Below are positions 1 to 7,069 of a stretch of DNA of 43,869 nucleotides, one piece after another. This DNA comes from an uncultured Lachnospiraceae bacterium (GTDB lineage: Bacteria > Bacillota > Clostridia > Lachnospirales > Lachnospiraceae). The DNA is taken from assembly GCA_902766365.1 (NCBI GenBank), contig CACXDC010000163.1, forward strand, positions 1 to 43,869, read 5' to 3'. The notes under the pieces were generated by a model that had not been told where the DNA came from, did not search any database, and saw only the letters and a list, made by a program, of their open reading frames with translations. Numbering within the stretch: position 1 is the stretch's first letter; every line of letters begins with the position of its first letter. The translations under genes and the position numbers were made by a program.

Positions 1-450
1 ATGGGTATGTCCACAGGTGGTTCTCCGATCGGTGCTGTTTTCTACATCATTGTATGGAACCTGATCGCTTACTTTGGAATGAAATTCCTTTACTTTAAAG
101 GCTATCGTCTTGGTGGAAAGGCCGTTGATTTCCTGATCGGTACACAGGGTGAAGCCTTAAGAGAATCCGTATCCACACTGGGAAGTATCGTTATCGGTGC
201 AGTTGCAGCTACCTGGGTCAGCGTCACAACATCCCTTACCCTGTACAATGATGCCGGTGAACCTTATCTGGTACTGCAGGATAAGTTAAACGATGTATTC
301 CCCGGACTTCTTACCGCAGCATTTATCGTCCTTTGCTGGTTTTTGATGGCAAAGAAGAAGATGTCACCGATCAAGGTCATGCTGCTTCTGGTAGTAGTTG
401 CATTCGTGGGTGTACTCATCGGATTCTTCAATCCCGGACTTGCATACTAA
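1..450 (+). CDS. PTS mannose/fructose/sorbose-family EIID component (C-terminal part)
   Basis: This is the last 149 residues of a membrane subunit of a mannose-family sugar phosphotransferase system; the reading frame is open to the window edge, so the N-terminal half lies outside. With EIIC, EIID forms the membrane channel and passes sugar to the EIIB phosphoryl donor. The visible part has a short tract resembling the EIID family (GEALRESVSTLGSIVIGA, residues about 50-67) and hydrophobic segments near residues 9-30, 58-76, 100-115 and 123-145, the last ending in FFNPGLAY. Full EIID proteins run to about 270-300 residues, so roughly half is missing. It is followed after 14 bases by a HAD phosphatase and then by HPr and Enzyme I, which places it at the end of a complete sugar-uptake operon. 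The sugar cannot be told from this piece. Confidence 0.88.
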   Translation: MGMSTGGSPIGAVFYIIVWNLIAYFGMKFLYFKGYRLGGKAVDFLIGTQGEALRESVSTLGSIVIGAVAATWVSVTTSLTLYNDAGEPYLVLQDKLNDVFPGLLTAAFIVLCWFLMAKKKMSPIKVMLLLVVVAFVGVLIGFFNPGLAY

Positions 451-464
451 AGAGAGGACGAAAT

Positions 465-1325
465 ATGACACTGACATTGCAGGAAGAGAAACTGGAAAAA
501 AGAAATTGCAGACTGATCTGTCTGGATCTGGATGGCACCCTTTTAAATGATGAAAAGGAGATCGACCCGGAGGATATCAGCAAGATACGGGAAGCAGCAG
601 AAAAAGGAATCGAAATAGCACTGGTAACAGGCAGAATGCCTGCCGCTACAGAACCCATTGCAAAGAAACTTGGAGTTCCCTGTATTCTCGCCTGCGAAGC
701 CGGTACCTATATCGAAAAGGAAAACCAGTGCATCAGCAGCGAATATTTACCCATAGCTGCCATGCGCATGGTATATATGGTAGCAGACAATTTTCAGATC
801 CCTCTCTGGATCTTCCGTCACAAACAATGGTTTGTGACGGGTATGGATCCAGTGATCGAGAAGGAAATTGAGACAATAAATTACATCCCAAGACAGGTTT
901 CCATGGAGGAACTGGTCCACGAATGGGAAGAGAAAGGAATCTGTCCCAACAAGCTTCTGATCGGGGCAGAGCCTGAGATCGTACAGAAGGCATATGCGGC
1001 GCTGAGAGAATTGCAGATCGAAGGAATTGACATGGCCTGCTCTTCTGAAAATTTCCTGGAGATCTTTCCGAAGGGAATGAATAAGGGAAGGGCACTTGAA
1101 CTGATCTGCAGGGCACAGAACATCGATCCGGAAGACACCTATGCGTTTGGTGACCAGGAACTGGATGTTCCCATGCTGGAGGCAGCAGGAACGGCGATCG
1201 CCATGGGAAATGGGATCCCGGAGATCAAGAGAGTCGCAGACTTTGTAACAAAGACAAATAACGAAGCAGGAATCGCCCATGCACTCCGGTATTTCGAGGC
1301 ACGGAACCTGCTGGCGGAGAAATAG
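465..1325 (+). CDS. HAD-superfamily (Cof-type) phosphatase
   Basis: This 286-residue cytosolic protein is a Cof/YidA-type HAD hydrolase that would dephosphorylate small phosphorylated metabolites, commonly sugar phosphates. The sequence shows motif I DLDGT (nucleophile Asp21 and acid/base Asp23), TGR in the motif II position (about residue 55), and motif IV as FGDQELDVPML near residues 230-240, followed by the usual GNG segment. The start at 465 is chosen because GAGAGGAC lies just upstream; an in-frame start at 333 would overlap the EIID gene by more than 100 bases. Its place between EIID and HPr suggests that it acts on the sugar phosphate the PTS delivers, for example to relieve sugar-phosphate stress. 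That substrate is inferred, since Cof enzymes are promiscuous. Confidence 0.9.
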   Translation: MTLTLQEEKLEKRNCRLICLDLDGTLLNDEKEIDPEDISKIREAAEKGIEIALVTGRMPAATEPIAKKLGVPCILACEAGTYIEKENQCISSEYLPIAAMRMVYMVADNFQIPLWIFRHKQWFVTGMDPVIEKEIETINYIPRQVSMEELVHEWEEKGICPNKLLIGAEPEIVQKAYAALRELQIEGIDMACSSENFLEIFPKGMNKGRALELICRAQNIDPEDTYAFGDQELDVPMLEAAGTAIAMGNGIPEIKRVADFVTKTNNEAGIAHALRYFEARNLLAEK

Positions 1326-1341
1326 GAAGGAGATCAGAATT

Positions 1342-1608
1342 ATGACAAACTTTACATTTATCGTTAAGGATCCTATGGGACTTCATGCAAGACCGGCAGG
1401 GCTGCTGGCAAAGGAAGCTGCAAAATATGCTTCCAAGATCACACTGAAGAAGGGTGATAAGAGCGGCGACGCCAAAAGAATTTTCAATATTATGGGACTG
1501 AATGTAAAAACAGGTGATACAATAGAGGTAAGCGTAGAGGGAGAATCAGAGCAGGAAGATAAAGCTGCACTGGAAGCCTTTATCAGAGAGAACGAAGCAT
1601 TTGAATAA
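1342..1608 (+). CDS. HPr-family phosphocarrier lacking the regulatory Ser46
   Basis: This 88-residue HPr-family protein would accept phosphate from Enzyme I on His15 and pass it to EIIA. GLHARPA at residues 13-19 carries His15 and Arg17. In Firmicute HPr the HPr kinase target Ser46 sits in KSIMG; here residue 46 is Arg (AKRIFNIMGL, residues 44-53). The protein therefore looks able to take part in phosphotransfer but unable to serve as the Ser-phosphorylated CcpA co-repressor. It begins 16 bases after the HAD gene, with GGAAGGAG upstream, and Enzyme I follows 20 bases later. A second, canonical HPr elsewhere in the genome is likely. I leave the symbol blank because this may be a paralogue, not the housekeeping PtsH. 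Confidence 0.93.
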   Translation: MTNFTFIVKDPMGLHARPAGLLAKEAAKYASKITLKKGDKSGDAKRIFNIMGLNVKTGDTIEVSVEGESEQEDKAALEAFIRENEAFE

Positions 1609-1628
1609 AGAGAAAGGCTGGTACAGAT

Positions 1629-3242
1629 ATGAAGGTATATCAGGGGAAAAGCGTTTATCATGGAATCGCTATCGGAAAGATCCGTATCCTGAAAAAGGAA
1701 AAGAGAAATGTGGTAAGAAGCCATGTGGAAGACGTGGAAGCTGAAATCCGCAGAAAGGCAGCAGCCGTTGACGAAAGCATGCAGCAGTTAAAGCAGCTTT
1801 ATGACAAGGCACTTCAGGAAGTGGGAGAGTCCGGCGCAGCGATCTTTGACGTACATCAGATGATGCTGGAGGATCAGGATTATCAGGAATCTATCGAAAA
1901 TATGATCCGGACCCAGGAGGTCAATGCAGAGTATGCAGTGGCTGTCACGTCTGACAACTTTGCTGCCATGTTTGAGCAGATGGATGATGATTATATGAAG
2001 GCAAGGGCTGCAGATGTGCGGGATATTTCCGAAAGACTGATCTCTGTGCTCCTTGAAGAAAAGCAGGATCTTGACAGTAAGGATGATAAGGAGATCGTGG
2101 TCGCTGAGGATCTTTCTCCCAGTGAGACAGTACAGATGGATAAGAGCCGGGTGCAGGCTTTTGTCACCCGCTTTGGTTCCTCCAATTCCCATACTGCGAT
2201 CCTGGCAAGAACGATGAATATACCGGCACTGATCGGTGTTGATTATACAGAAGATATGGATGGTAAGCTGGCAGTGGTAGATGGCTTCCAGGGAATTGTC
2301 ATTGCAGACCCTGATGAAGCAACACTTGCCGGGTACCGGAAGAAGGAAGCGGAAGAGGCAGAAAAGAGAGAGCTTCTTCAGACCTTAAAGGGTAAGGAAT
2401 CTGTCACAAAGAGCGGCAGGGAGATCAGGCTTTATGCCAATATCGGCGGTATTTCTGATCTGCAGGCAGTCATGCAGAATGATGCAGCGGGAATCGGTCT
2501 TTTCAGAAGTGAATTTCTTTATCTGGAGAAGAGTGATTACCCTACCGAGGATGAGCAGTTCCAGGTATATAAGTCTGTAGCGGAAACCATGGCAGGTAAG
2601 AAGGTGATCATCAGAACACTGGATATCGGCGCAGATAAGCAGATCGGATATTTTGACCTGAAGAAGGAAGAAAATCCGGCTATGGGCTTCCGGGCCATCC
2701 GTATCTGCCTGAAGCGTCCGGAGATCTTCAAGACACAGCTCCGTGCACTTTACCGCGCAAGCAATTATGGAAACATTGCCATCATGTTCCCCATGATCAT
2801 TTCTGTAACAGAGATCAGAAAGATCAAGGAAATCGTAGAAGAAGTAAAGAAGGAACTGAAGGAGCAGGGAATTCCTTTCAAGGAAGTAGAGCTTGGTGTG
2901 ATGATCGAGACACCTGCTGCTGTTATGGTCAGTGAAGAACTGGCTGAGGAAGTGGATTTCTTCAGTATTGGTACCAACGACCTGACCCAGTATACACTGG
3001 CGATCGACAGGCAGAATGGCGAACTGGATGAATTCTATGATTCCCACCATCCGGCAGTTCTGCGCATGATCCGGATGGTAATCGAAAACGCCCATAAAAA
3101 AGGCATCTGGGCAGGCATCTGCGGCGAGCTTGGCGCAGATCTGACTCTGACAGACACCTTCCTTGATATGGGAATTGATGAACTGAGTGTCTCCCCTTCC
3201 TGCGTCCTCTCCATCAGGAAGAAGATCAGGGAGCATGCATAA
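1629..3242 (+). CDS. ptsI: Phosphoenolpyruvate-protein phosphotransferase (PTS Enzyme I)
   Basis: Enzyme I takes phosphate from phosphoenolpyruvate and hands it to His15 of HPr, the first step of all PTS sugar uptake. The 537-residue protein has the N-terminal HPr-binding/swivelling domain with active-site His188 in SNSHTAILAR, and a C-terminal TIM-barrel PEP-binding domain with FRSEFLY, the GTNDLTQY signature (about residue 440) and the catalytic Cys498 in AGICGELGAD. The length is slightly below the usual 570 or so. The start has AGAAAGGCTGG upstream and only 20 bases separate it from the HPr gene. It is the last gene of the operon: a strong terminator begins 20 bases after its stop. Confidence 0.97.
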   Translation: MKVYQGKSVYHGIAIGKIRILKKEKRNVVRSHVEDVEAEIRRKAAAVDESMQQLKQLYDKALQEVGESGAAIFDVHQMMLEDQDYQESIENMIRTQEVNAEYAVAVTSDNFAAMFEQMDDDYMKARAADVRDISERLISVLLEEKQDLDSKDDKEIVVAEDLSPSETVQMDKSRVQAFVTRFGSSNSHTAILARTMNIPALIGVDYTEDMDGKLAVVDGFQGIVIADPDEATLAGYRKKEAEEAEKRELLQTLKGKESVTKSGREIRLYANIGGISDLQAVMQNDAAGIGLFRSEFLYLEKSDYPTEDEQFQVYKSVAETMAGKKVIIRTLDIGADKQIGYFDLKKEENPAMGFRAIRICLKRPEIFKTQLRALYRASNYGNIAIMFPMIISVTEIRKIKEIVEEVKKELKEQGIPFKEVELGVMIETPAAVMVSEELAEEVDFFSIGTNDLTQYTLAIDRQNGELDEFYDSHHPAVLRMIRMVIENAHKKGIWAGICGELGADLTLTDTFLDMGIDELSVSPSCVLSIRKKIREHA

Positions 3243-3261
3243 AATAGAACTACAACGTTCG

Positions 3262-3313
3262 GCGCCGGCAAAGCCCTTATGAAAAGTAAGGAAGCTTTGC
3301 CGGCGCTGTTTTT
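3262..3313 (+). terminator. Rho-independent terminator of the PTS operon
   Basis: A perfect 13-bp inverted repeat (GCGCCGGCAAAGC at 3262-3274 and its complement at 3294-3306) is followed by TGTTTTT. It lies 20 bases after the ptsI stop and would end the PTS transcript. Confidence 0.93.
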
Positions 3314-3465
3314 GCAGGAAACTGATTTCCGGTTTTCTGAGCCTCCGGTTTTTTGAACTTTCGGGCACATGGGCTTCTAATCGGTGAGATTTCATATCAG
3401 ATGCTCTTGTGTAAATTTTTGCGGCCAGAGGAGTGATACGTCAGATGGTTTTCGTGTGGGAACCA

Positions 3466-3752
3466 GAGGGGCATGGAAAGCAGGAAGAAGTTACTGGTGC
3501 CCCGCAGCCGAAGAAAAAGCAGAGAAGAAGAGAGAAAAACTGGCACAAGCGGGGCACAGGAGAAGAAAAGGATTCGTGAAGCCCCGCTGAGAGCAGGAAA
3601 GAGAGGAAAATGATAGAGAAAAGGAAGTCAGTGGGGCATGGAAGGCAGGAAGAAACCTCTGGTGCCCCACAGTCGAAGAAAAAGCAGAGAAGAAGCGGGA
3701 AAATGCGCCAGAAGCGGGGCATGGAGAGCAAAAAGAAGCTCCCATACCCCGC
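3466..3752. repeat. Array of four GGGGC/GCCCC hairpins with a 63-bp direct repeat
   Basis: This is the core of a 578-base stretch without a credible gene (3243-3821). Four hairpin units follow each other: GGGGCA/TGCCCC (3468-3473 and 3498-3503), AGCGGGGC/GCCCCGCT (3548-3555 and 3581-3588), GTGGGGCA/TGCCCCAC (3631-3638 and 3663-3670), and an imperfect GCGGGG/CCCCGC pair (3714-3719 and 3747-3752). Units 1 and 3 belong to a direct repeat of 63 bp (3468-3530 and 3633-3695) that differs at about seven positions, and both are followed by the purine-rich tract GAAGAAAAAGCAGAGAAGAAG. The frames crossing the region lack a ribosome site and consist of low-complexity Arg/Lys/Glu or Ser/Pro/Phe, so I do not call a gene. 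The bases from 3314 to 3465 show nothing recognisable. Function is unknown: a structured RNA, a short interspersed repeat or a protein-binding array are all possible. Confidence 0.75.
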
Positions 3753-3821
3753 CTGTCATCAATAGACCAGTCTGAGATAAGAGAGCTTCCGTTTCAAGAG
3801 TGTTGTTTTTAAATAAAGAGG

Positions 3822-4226
3822 TTAGGAGAACAGTACCTTCTCAGCGACTTCCACACCACAGCGGATGCAGTCGGGGCAGGAGCACAGTACCTTGCCGGTT
3901 TCAATTCCCTTCAGTTCTTTACATACAGTACTGCCGGTTTTCTCACGGAACTGGTTCAGCAGTTCTTTGGAAAGCTGGTAAGTAGAAGCCTTGGTGCCGG
4001 GATCTTCAATATTTCCGTCACTGTTCTTCATGCCGGCCAGCATGATAGCGCCTGACAGGGCACCACAGGTACCTTCCATACCGCCCATGCCAAGACCAAA
4101 GCCTTCGCCTGCCTTGAACAGGACTTCCTCACTTACACCAACTTCCTTGGCGAAAGCGCAGGCTACAGCCTGACAGCAGTTGAATTTCTTATCGTGGTAT
4201 GCAATAGCAAGTTCTTTCTTATCCAT
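3822..4226 (-). CDS. C_GCAxxG_C_C-family cysteine-rich (putative redox) protein
   Basis: This 134-residue soluble protein has nine cysteines in the arrangement of the C_GCAxxG_C_C family: Cys17, Cys18 and Cys23 near the N terminus, Cys54 in GTCGALSGA, Cys102, and Cys115, Cys117, Cys120 and Cys123 in a C-terminal cluster. Between them is a Gly/Met-rich loop (GEGFGLGMGGMEG). Members are common in anaerobes and are thought to be redox-active or metal-binding; no reaction is established. AAGGAAAGGA lies ahead of the ATG, with a TATAAT box about 50 bases upstream on the same strand. It stands alone, facing away from the carbohydrate locus. Confidence 0.88.
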   Translation of the reverse strand: MDKKELAIAYHDKKFNCCQAVACAFAKEVGVSEEVLFKAGEGFGLGMGGMEGTCGALSGAIMLAGMKNSDGNIEDPGTKASTYQLSKELLNQFREKTGSTVCKELKGIETGKVLCSCPDCIRCGVEVAEKVLFS

Positions 4227-4275
4227 TTTCTTAAGTATCCTTTCCTTCTATCATCTTATAGATTCACATGTACTT

Positions 4276-4281
4276 ATTATA
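4276..4281 (-). promoter_or_regulatory. Probable -10 box for the cysteine-rich protein gene
   Basis: TATAAT (minus strand) stands about 50 bases before the start at 4226. The -35 region is poor (TTTCTC at 17 bases), so only the -10 is called. Confidence 0.45.
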
Positions 4282-4458
4282 GCATAAATCTAAAAAAGGA
4301 GAAACGATAGCATACAAATCAGCAAAAAGCAAGAAAAGTTCAGTCCGGCTTTCAGCTGTATTTCTTCCAGTTCAGTGAACACCCTCAGAGAAGCCAGAGA
4401 AAAACCAGAGAGAAACCATGGCTTTCCGGAAATGATAGTCTCTTATTTTTAATAATAA

Positions 4459-4492
4459 CAAAGGGCAGCAGCACTTTTGCCGCCACCCCTTG
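4459..4492 (-). terminator. Terminator of the esterase/solute-binding-protein transcript
   Basis: On the minus strand a stem of 15 pairs, including several G-U pairs, closes an AAAG loop (arms 4478-4492 and 4459-4473), followed by GTTATTATTAAAAATA. It lies 19 bases beyond the esterase stop. Confidence 0.82.
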
Positions 4493-4510
4493 ATTGTCTG
4501 TCAATGAAAA

Positions 4511-5482
4511 TCAGTTTTTCTGCTGCTTTAAAAATTCCGCAGCCAGTTGTGGCCATACAGCCACTTCCGGGTTGGGTGCTCCGATCCAGGGATTGGGAAA
4601 GGTTGTATTTTCATGGATGCGCTGCACAAGGGTGCTGGTCTGTTCCTCCGATAAGAGGGAAGGATCCTTCCGGGCAGCCGACAAAAGGGCAGTCAGCTGG
4701 GAAAGCGTAGCATAAGGGTCGTCAGGGGGTCCTGCAGACCAGGCTTCATCGGCAGTAGACATACCATGTTCACCTGATGAAAAAATATGGAGGCTGTAGG
4801 GAACCTCATTGTTCTGACAGGCATCAGCAAAGAGCAGACTGTTCCTGACAGAAATCAGGGAGTCGGTTGCTGTATGCCATATAAAACTTGGTGGCGTGGA
4901 TTTTGAAACATGTTTTTCCGGACACCAGTACAGGAGCTCTTCCTGTGAGGAAACACCAAGACGTTCACAGAAATCATGCTGGTAAGGCTGATTTTCCAGC
5001 GTGATGACAGGGTAGCCAAGAATCAGGGCATCCGGTCTGCAGGAGACAGAATTCAGAGCCGTATTGCTGTCTTTTAGAGAATCAGCATGAACAGCCAGGC
5101 TGGCACAGAGGTGACCACCGGCTGAAAAACCACAGACTGTGATTTCGGATGGAATCAGGTTATAATCTGCACTGTGCTTTCGGAGAAGTCTGATGGCACG
5201 GGCAGCATCCTGAATTGACTGCCGTCCGCTTGGAGTCAGAGAAAGTGGATTGACTGTATAAGTCAGAACAAAAGCCTGAAATCCCAGATGACAGAATTTC
5301 AGCGCTACGATTTCGGCTTCTGTTGGGGATACATTGCAGAAACCTCCGCCGGGAAAAATAAGTATTCCCGGCAGAGGTGTATCTGATTCATGAAGGTATC
5401 CTGTTATATGTGGAACAAATCCGCAAGACATTGGAAAATCATATTCATTATTATCCCAGATAAAAACAGAAAACTTTTTCAT
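4511..5482 (-). CDS. Alpha/beta-hydrolase esterase (acetyl/xylan-esterase-like)
   Basis: This is a cytosolic serine esterase of the acetyl-esterase type found in polysaccharide loci, where such enzymes remove acetyl groups from imported sugars. Counting from an upstream ATG at 5494, the oxyanion-hole motif is FPGGGF (residues 47-52; HGGG in most relatives, with His replaced by Pro here) and the nucleophile Ser124 lies in GFSAGG. The acid and base are probably the Asp of TATDSLI and the His of GEHGM. There is no signal peptide. I prefer the ATG at 5482, whose codon overlaps the stop of the solute-binding-protein gene (TAATG); the ATG at 5494 has no properly spaced ribosome site. The substrate is unknown. 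Confidence 0.86.
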   Translation of the reverse strand: MKKFSVFIWDNNEYDFPMSCGFVPHITGYLHESDTPLPGILIFPGGGFCNVSPTEAEIVALKFCHLGFQAFVLTYTVNPLSLTPSGRQSIQDAARAIRLLRKHSADYNLIPSEITVCGFSAGGHLCASLAVHADSLKDSNTALNSVSCRPDALILGYPVITLENQPYQHDFCERLGVSSQEELLYWCPEKHVSKSTPPSFIWHTATDSLISVRNSLLFADACQNNEVPYSLHIFSSGEHGMSTADEAWSAGPPDDPYATLSQLTALLSAARKDPSLLSEEQTSTLVQRIHENTTFPNPWIGAPNPEVAVWPQLAAEFLKQQKN

Positions 5483-6858
5483 TACTGATTCCATACCCCC
5501 GCATCTTTCAGAATCTGAATCTGTTCATCCATGGATTCTGCCGTAGCCTGCTGAATATCGCTGATCAGTCTTTCGCGGATTGCTTCCGGTTCAAGACCCT
5601 CATGGAGAGAGGCGTTGACGGAACTGTCAAGGACATCATTGGCAGATACATCCATAATGGTGTGGTACTTAGGTTCAATGTCAGAAAGAAGAGAAGTCCA
5701 GAAGGCTTTGGTCACCTGACCGCCAAAGTAGGCATCTTTTTCCTGATATAACGGATCTTCCCATGCCGGTGTGTAGGCCGGAAGATAATCAATGGCTTCA
5801 AACATGGTATTCTGTGCATCTGCGGTACAGAGCATGTAGGAGATAAAGGCCCAGGCTTCTTCCTTATGTTCAGACTGCTCCGGAATCACAAGGAAGGAAC
5901 CACCGCCGCTGCACTGAGGAAGACCGGCAGGAATTCTGGTGGATGCCCAGTGACCGGCACCATCAGGATCAATGTCCTGTTTCAGGAAACCACCAAACCA
6001 GCAGCCTGTGGCAACACAGGCAACAGAACCCTGTGCATAGCCGGCATAAGCTTCAGTACTCCACATACTGGTGTTCATATCGTAGCCATTGTCACGAAGT
6101 GTTTTAACAGCAGCAAGGCATTCCAGATCTCCGTCACGTTCTACATGCAGTTCCAGATTTTCATCGAAGAAATCTCTGTCATAAAACATTAACTGATAAA
6201 GATCAACGGCATTTGGCATAAACCAGCGCTGATTCGGGATGGAAACAGCTTCTGCAACCTGAAGGACACCGTCCCAGGTACTCATCAGATCAGCGACCTC
6301 TTCAGGATCTGTAGGAAGACCGCATTCTTCGAAAATATCAGTCCGGTAGAAGAGGGTGCAGGCACCGATATCCCAGGGGATACCAACAAGGCGTTTGCCA
6401 TCAGCAGAATATCCGATCTGCCATTCAGAAGCAACAAAATCATCTGCATACTGACCGGCATCATAAGGCTCGTCAAGAAGATTGACCAGAGCGGAGGAGT
6501 TTACATACTGAGGCATGTAGCCGCCGTTGATCATGGCTACGTCAGGAGCACCGGTACCTGATACCAGCTCCGTATTCAGCTTCTGATGATGGCTGGCATT
6601 ATCTGTGAAGTCAAATTCTACTTCTATATTAGGATACTTTTCGTGGAAACCGTCAAGAGCGGCTTTGAACCCATCATCACCTGAAGGCCAGCCGGCAACG
6701 GTAATGGTAACTGTTTCTGAAGAAGAGGTATTGCCGGTATCGGCATCGGTCTGTTCAGAAGAGGTATTGCTGCCAGAGGAAGCGCATCCTGCCAGCAGGG
6801 AAATAGATGTGATACATGCGAGGCATATTGCCATATTCTTTTTTAATTGTTTTTTCAT
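5482..6858 (-). CDS. Sugar ABC transporter solute-binding lipoprotein
   Basis: This 458-residue extracellular protein captures a carbohydrate and delivers it to the permeases encoded at 8121-9860. A lysine-rich start and a hydrophobic segment end in the lipobox LLAGC with Cys25, so it is a membrane-anchored lipoprotein; a Ser/Thr/Asp-rich linker follows. The mature part resembles family 1 (MalE-type) binding proteins, with TITVAGWPSGDDGFKAAL near the start, VAMINGGYMPQY, and a C-terminal helical portion. The start has a strong AAGGGAGGAC ribosome site. It forms a two-gene minus-strand unit with the esterase and is divergent from the LacI regulator, which probably controls both sides. Confidence 0.94.
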   Translation of the reverse strand: MKKQLKKNMAICLACITSISLLAGCASSGSNTSSEQTDADTGNTSSSETVTITVAGWPSGDDGFKAALDGFHEKYPNIEVEFDFTDNASHHQKLNTELVSGTGAPDVAMINGGYMPQYVNSSALVNLLDEPYDAGQYADDFVASEWQIGYSADGKRLVGIPWDIGACTLFYRTDIFEECGLPTDPEEVADLMSTWDGVLQVAEAVSIPNQRWFMPNAVDLYQLMFYDRDFFDENLELHVERDGDLECLAAVKTLRDNGYDMNTSMWSTEAYAGYAQGSVACVATGCWFGGFLKQDIDPDGAGHWASTRIPAGLPQCSGGGSFLVIPEQSEHKEEAWAFISYMLCTADAQNTMFEAIDYLPAYTPAWEDPLYQEKDAYFGGQVTKAFWTSLLSDIEPKYHTIMDVSANDVLDSSVNASLHEGLEPEAIRERLISDIQQATAESMDEQIQILKDAGVWNQ

Positions 6859-6905
6859 GAGTGTCCTCCCTTAGGAATAGAGATATTTTACGCTTTTTGC
6901 CTGCT

Positions 6906-6915
6906 TTTCCGGAAA
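6906..6915. promoter_or_regulatory. Candidate operator palindrome ahead of the solute-binding-protein gene
   Basis: TTTCCGGAAA is a perfect 10-base palindrome with a central CG, as in LacI-family operators. It sits about 50 bases upstream of the solute-binding-protein start, within its leader or promoter. Assigning it to the adjacent LacI protein is inference. Confidence 0.3.
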
Positions 6916-6933
6916 TAAGCAAAATTTGTTTTG

Positions 6934-6963
6934 TTGATTGTAAAACCAATGTATCATTATAAT
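6934..6963 (+). promoter_or_regulatory. Probable promoter for the LacI/permease operon
   Basis: TTGATT (6934-6939), an 18-base spacer and TATAAT (6958-6963) read towards the LacI gene. The reverse strand also has TATAAT at 6956-6961, so the two divergent units may have overlapping -10 regions. Confidence 0.5.
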
Positions 6964-6986
6964 TGGATAAGAACAACAGGGATAAA

Positions 6987-7006
6987 TGTGACTCGTGGGT
7001 CATATA
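6987..7006. promoter_or_regulatory. Candidate LacI-family operator (imperfect inverted repeat)
   Basis: ATGTGAC and GTCATAT flank a 6-base centre, with 6 of 7 positions symmetric. The repeat lies just downstream of the -10 box at 6958-6963, a position suited to blocking transcription. Which protein binds it is not shown. Confidence 0.35.
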
Positions 7007-7069
7007 AATGCACATTGCTGAAAGAAAGTGGGGAAGGATAGAATGAAAGCATACAAAGGAGCAGAAAAG

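Noticed and set aside
2385..3395. 336-codon open frame on the minus strand opposite ptsI
   Set aside because: It is the mirror of a certain gene, has no ribosome site and shows a composition rich in Leu, His, Cys and Ser typical of antisense frames.
3384..3745. Small open frames across the GGGGC hairpin region on both strands
   Set aside because: No ribosome sites; the translations are low complexity and reflect the purine-rich repeats.
3468..3752. Possible CRISPR array
   Set aside because: Only two copies of the long repeat, internal hairpins of unequal length, and no regular spacers or cas genes.
4477..4715. Plus-strand open frames opposite the esterase end
   Set aside because: They overlap the esterase gene and its terminator and lack ribosome sites.
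6956..6961. Minus-strand TATAAT as a full promoter for the solute-binding-protein gene
   Set aside because: No acceptable -35 at 16-18 bases (TATCCC there), so it is mentioned only as a possible -10.
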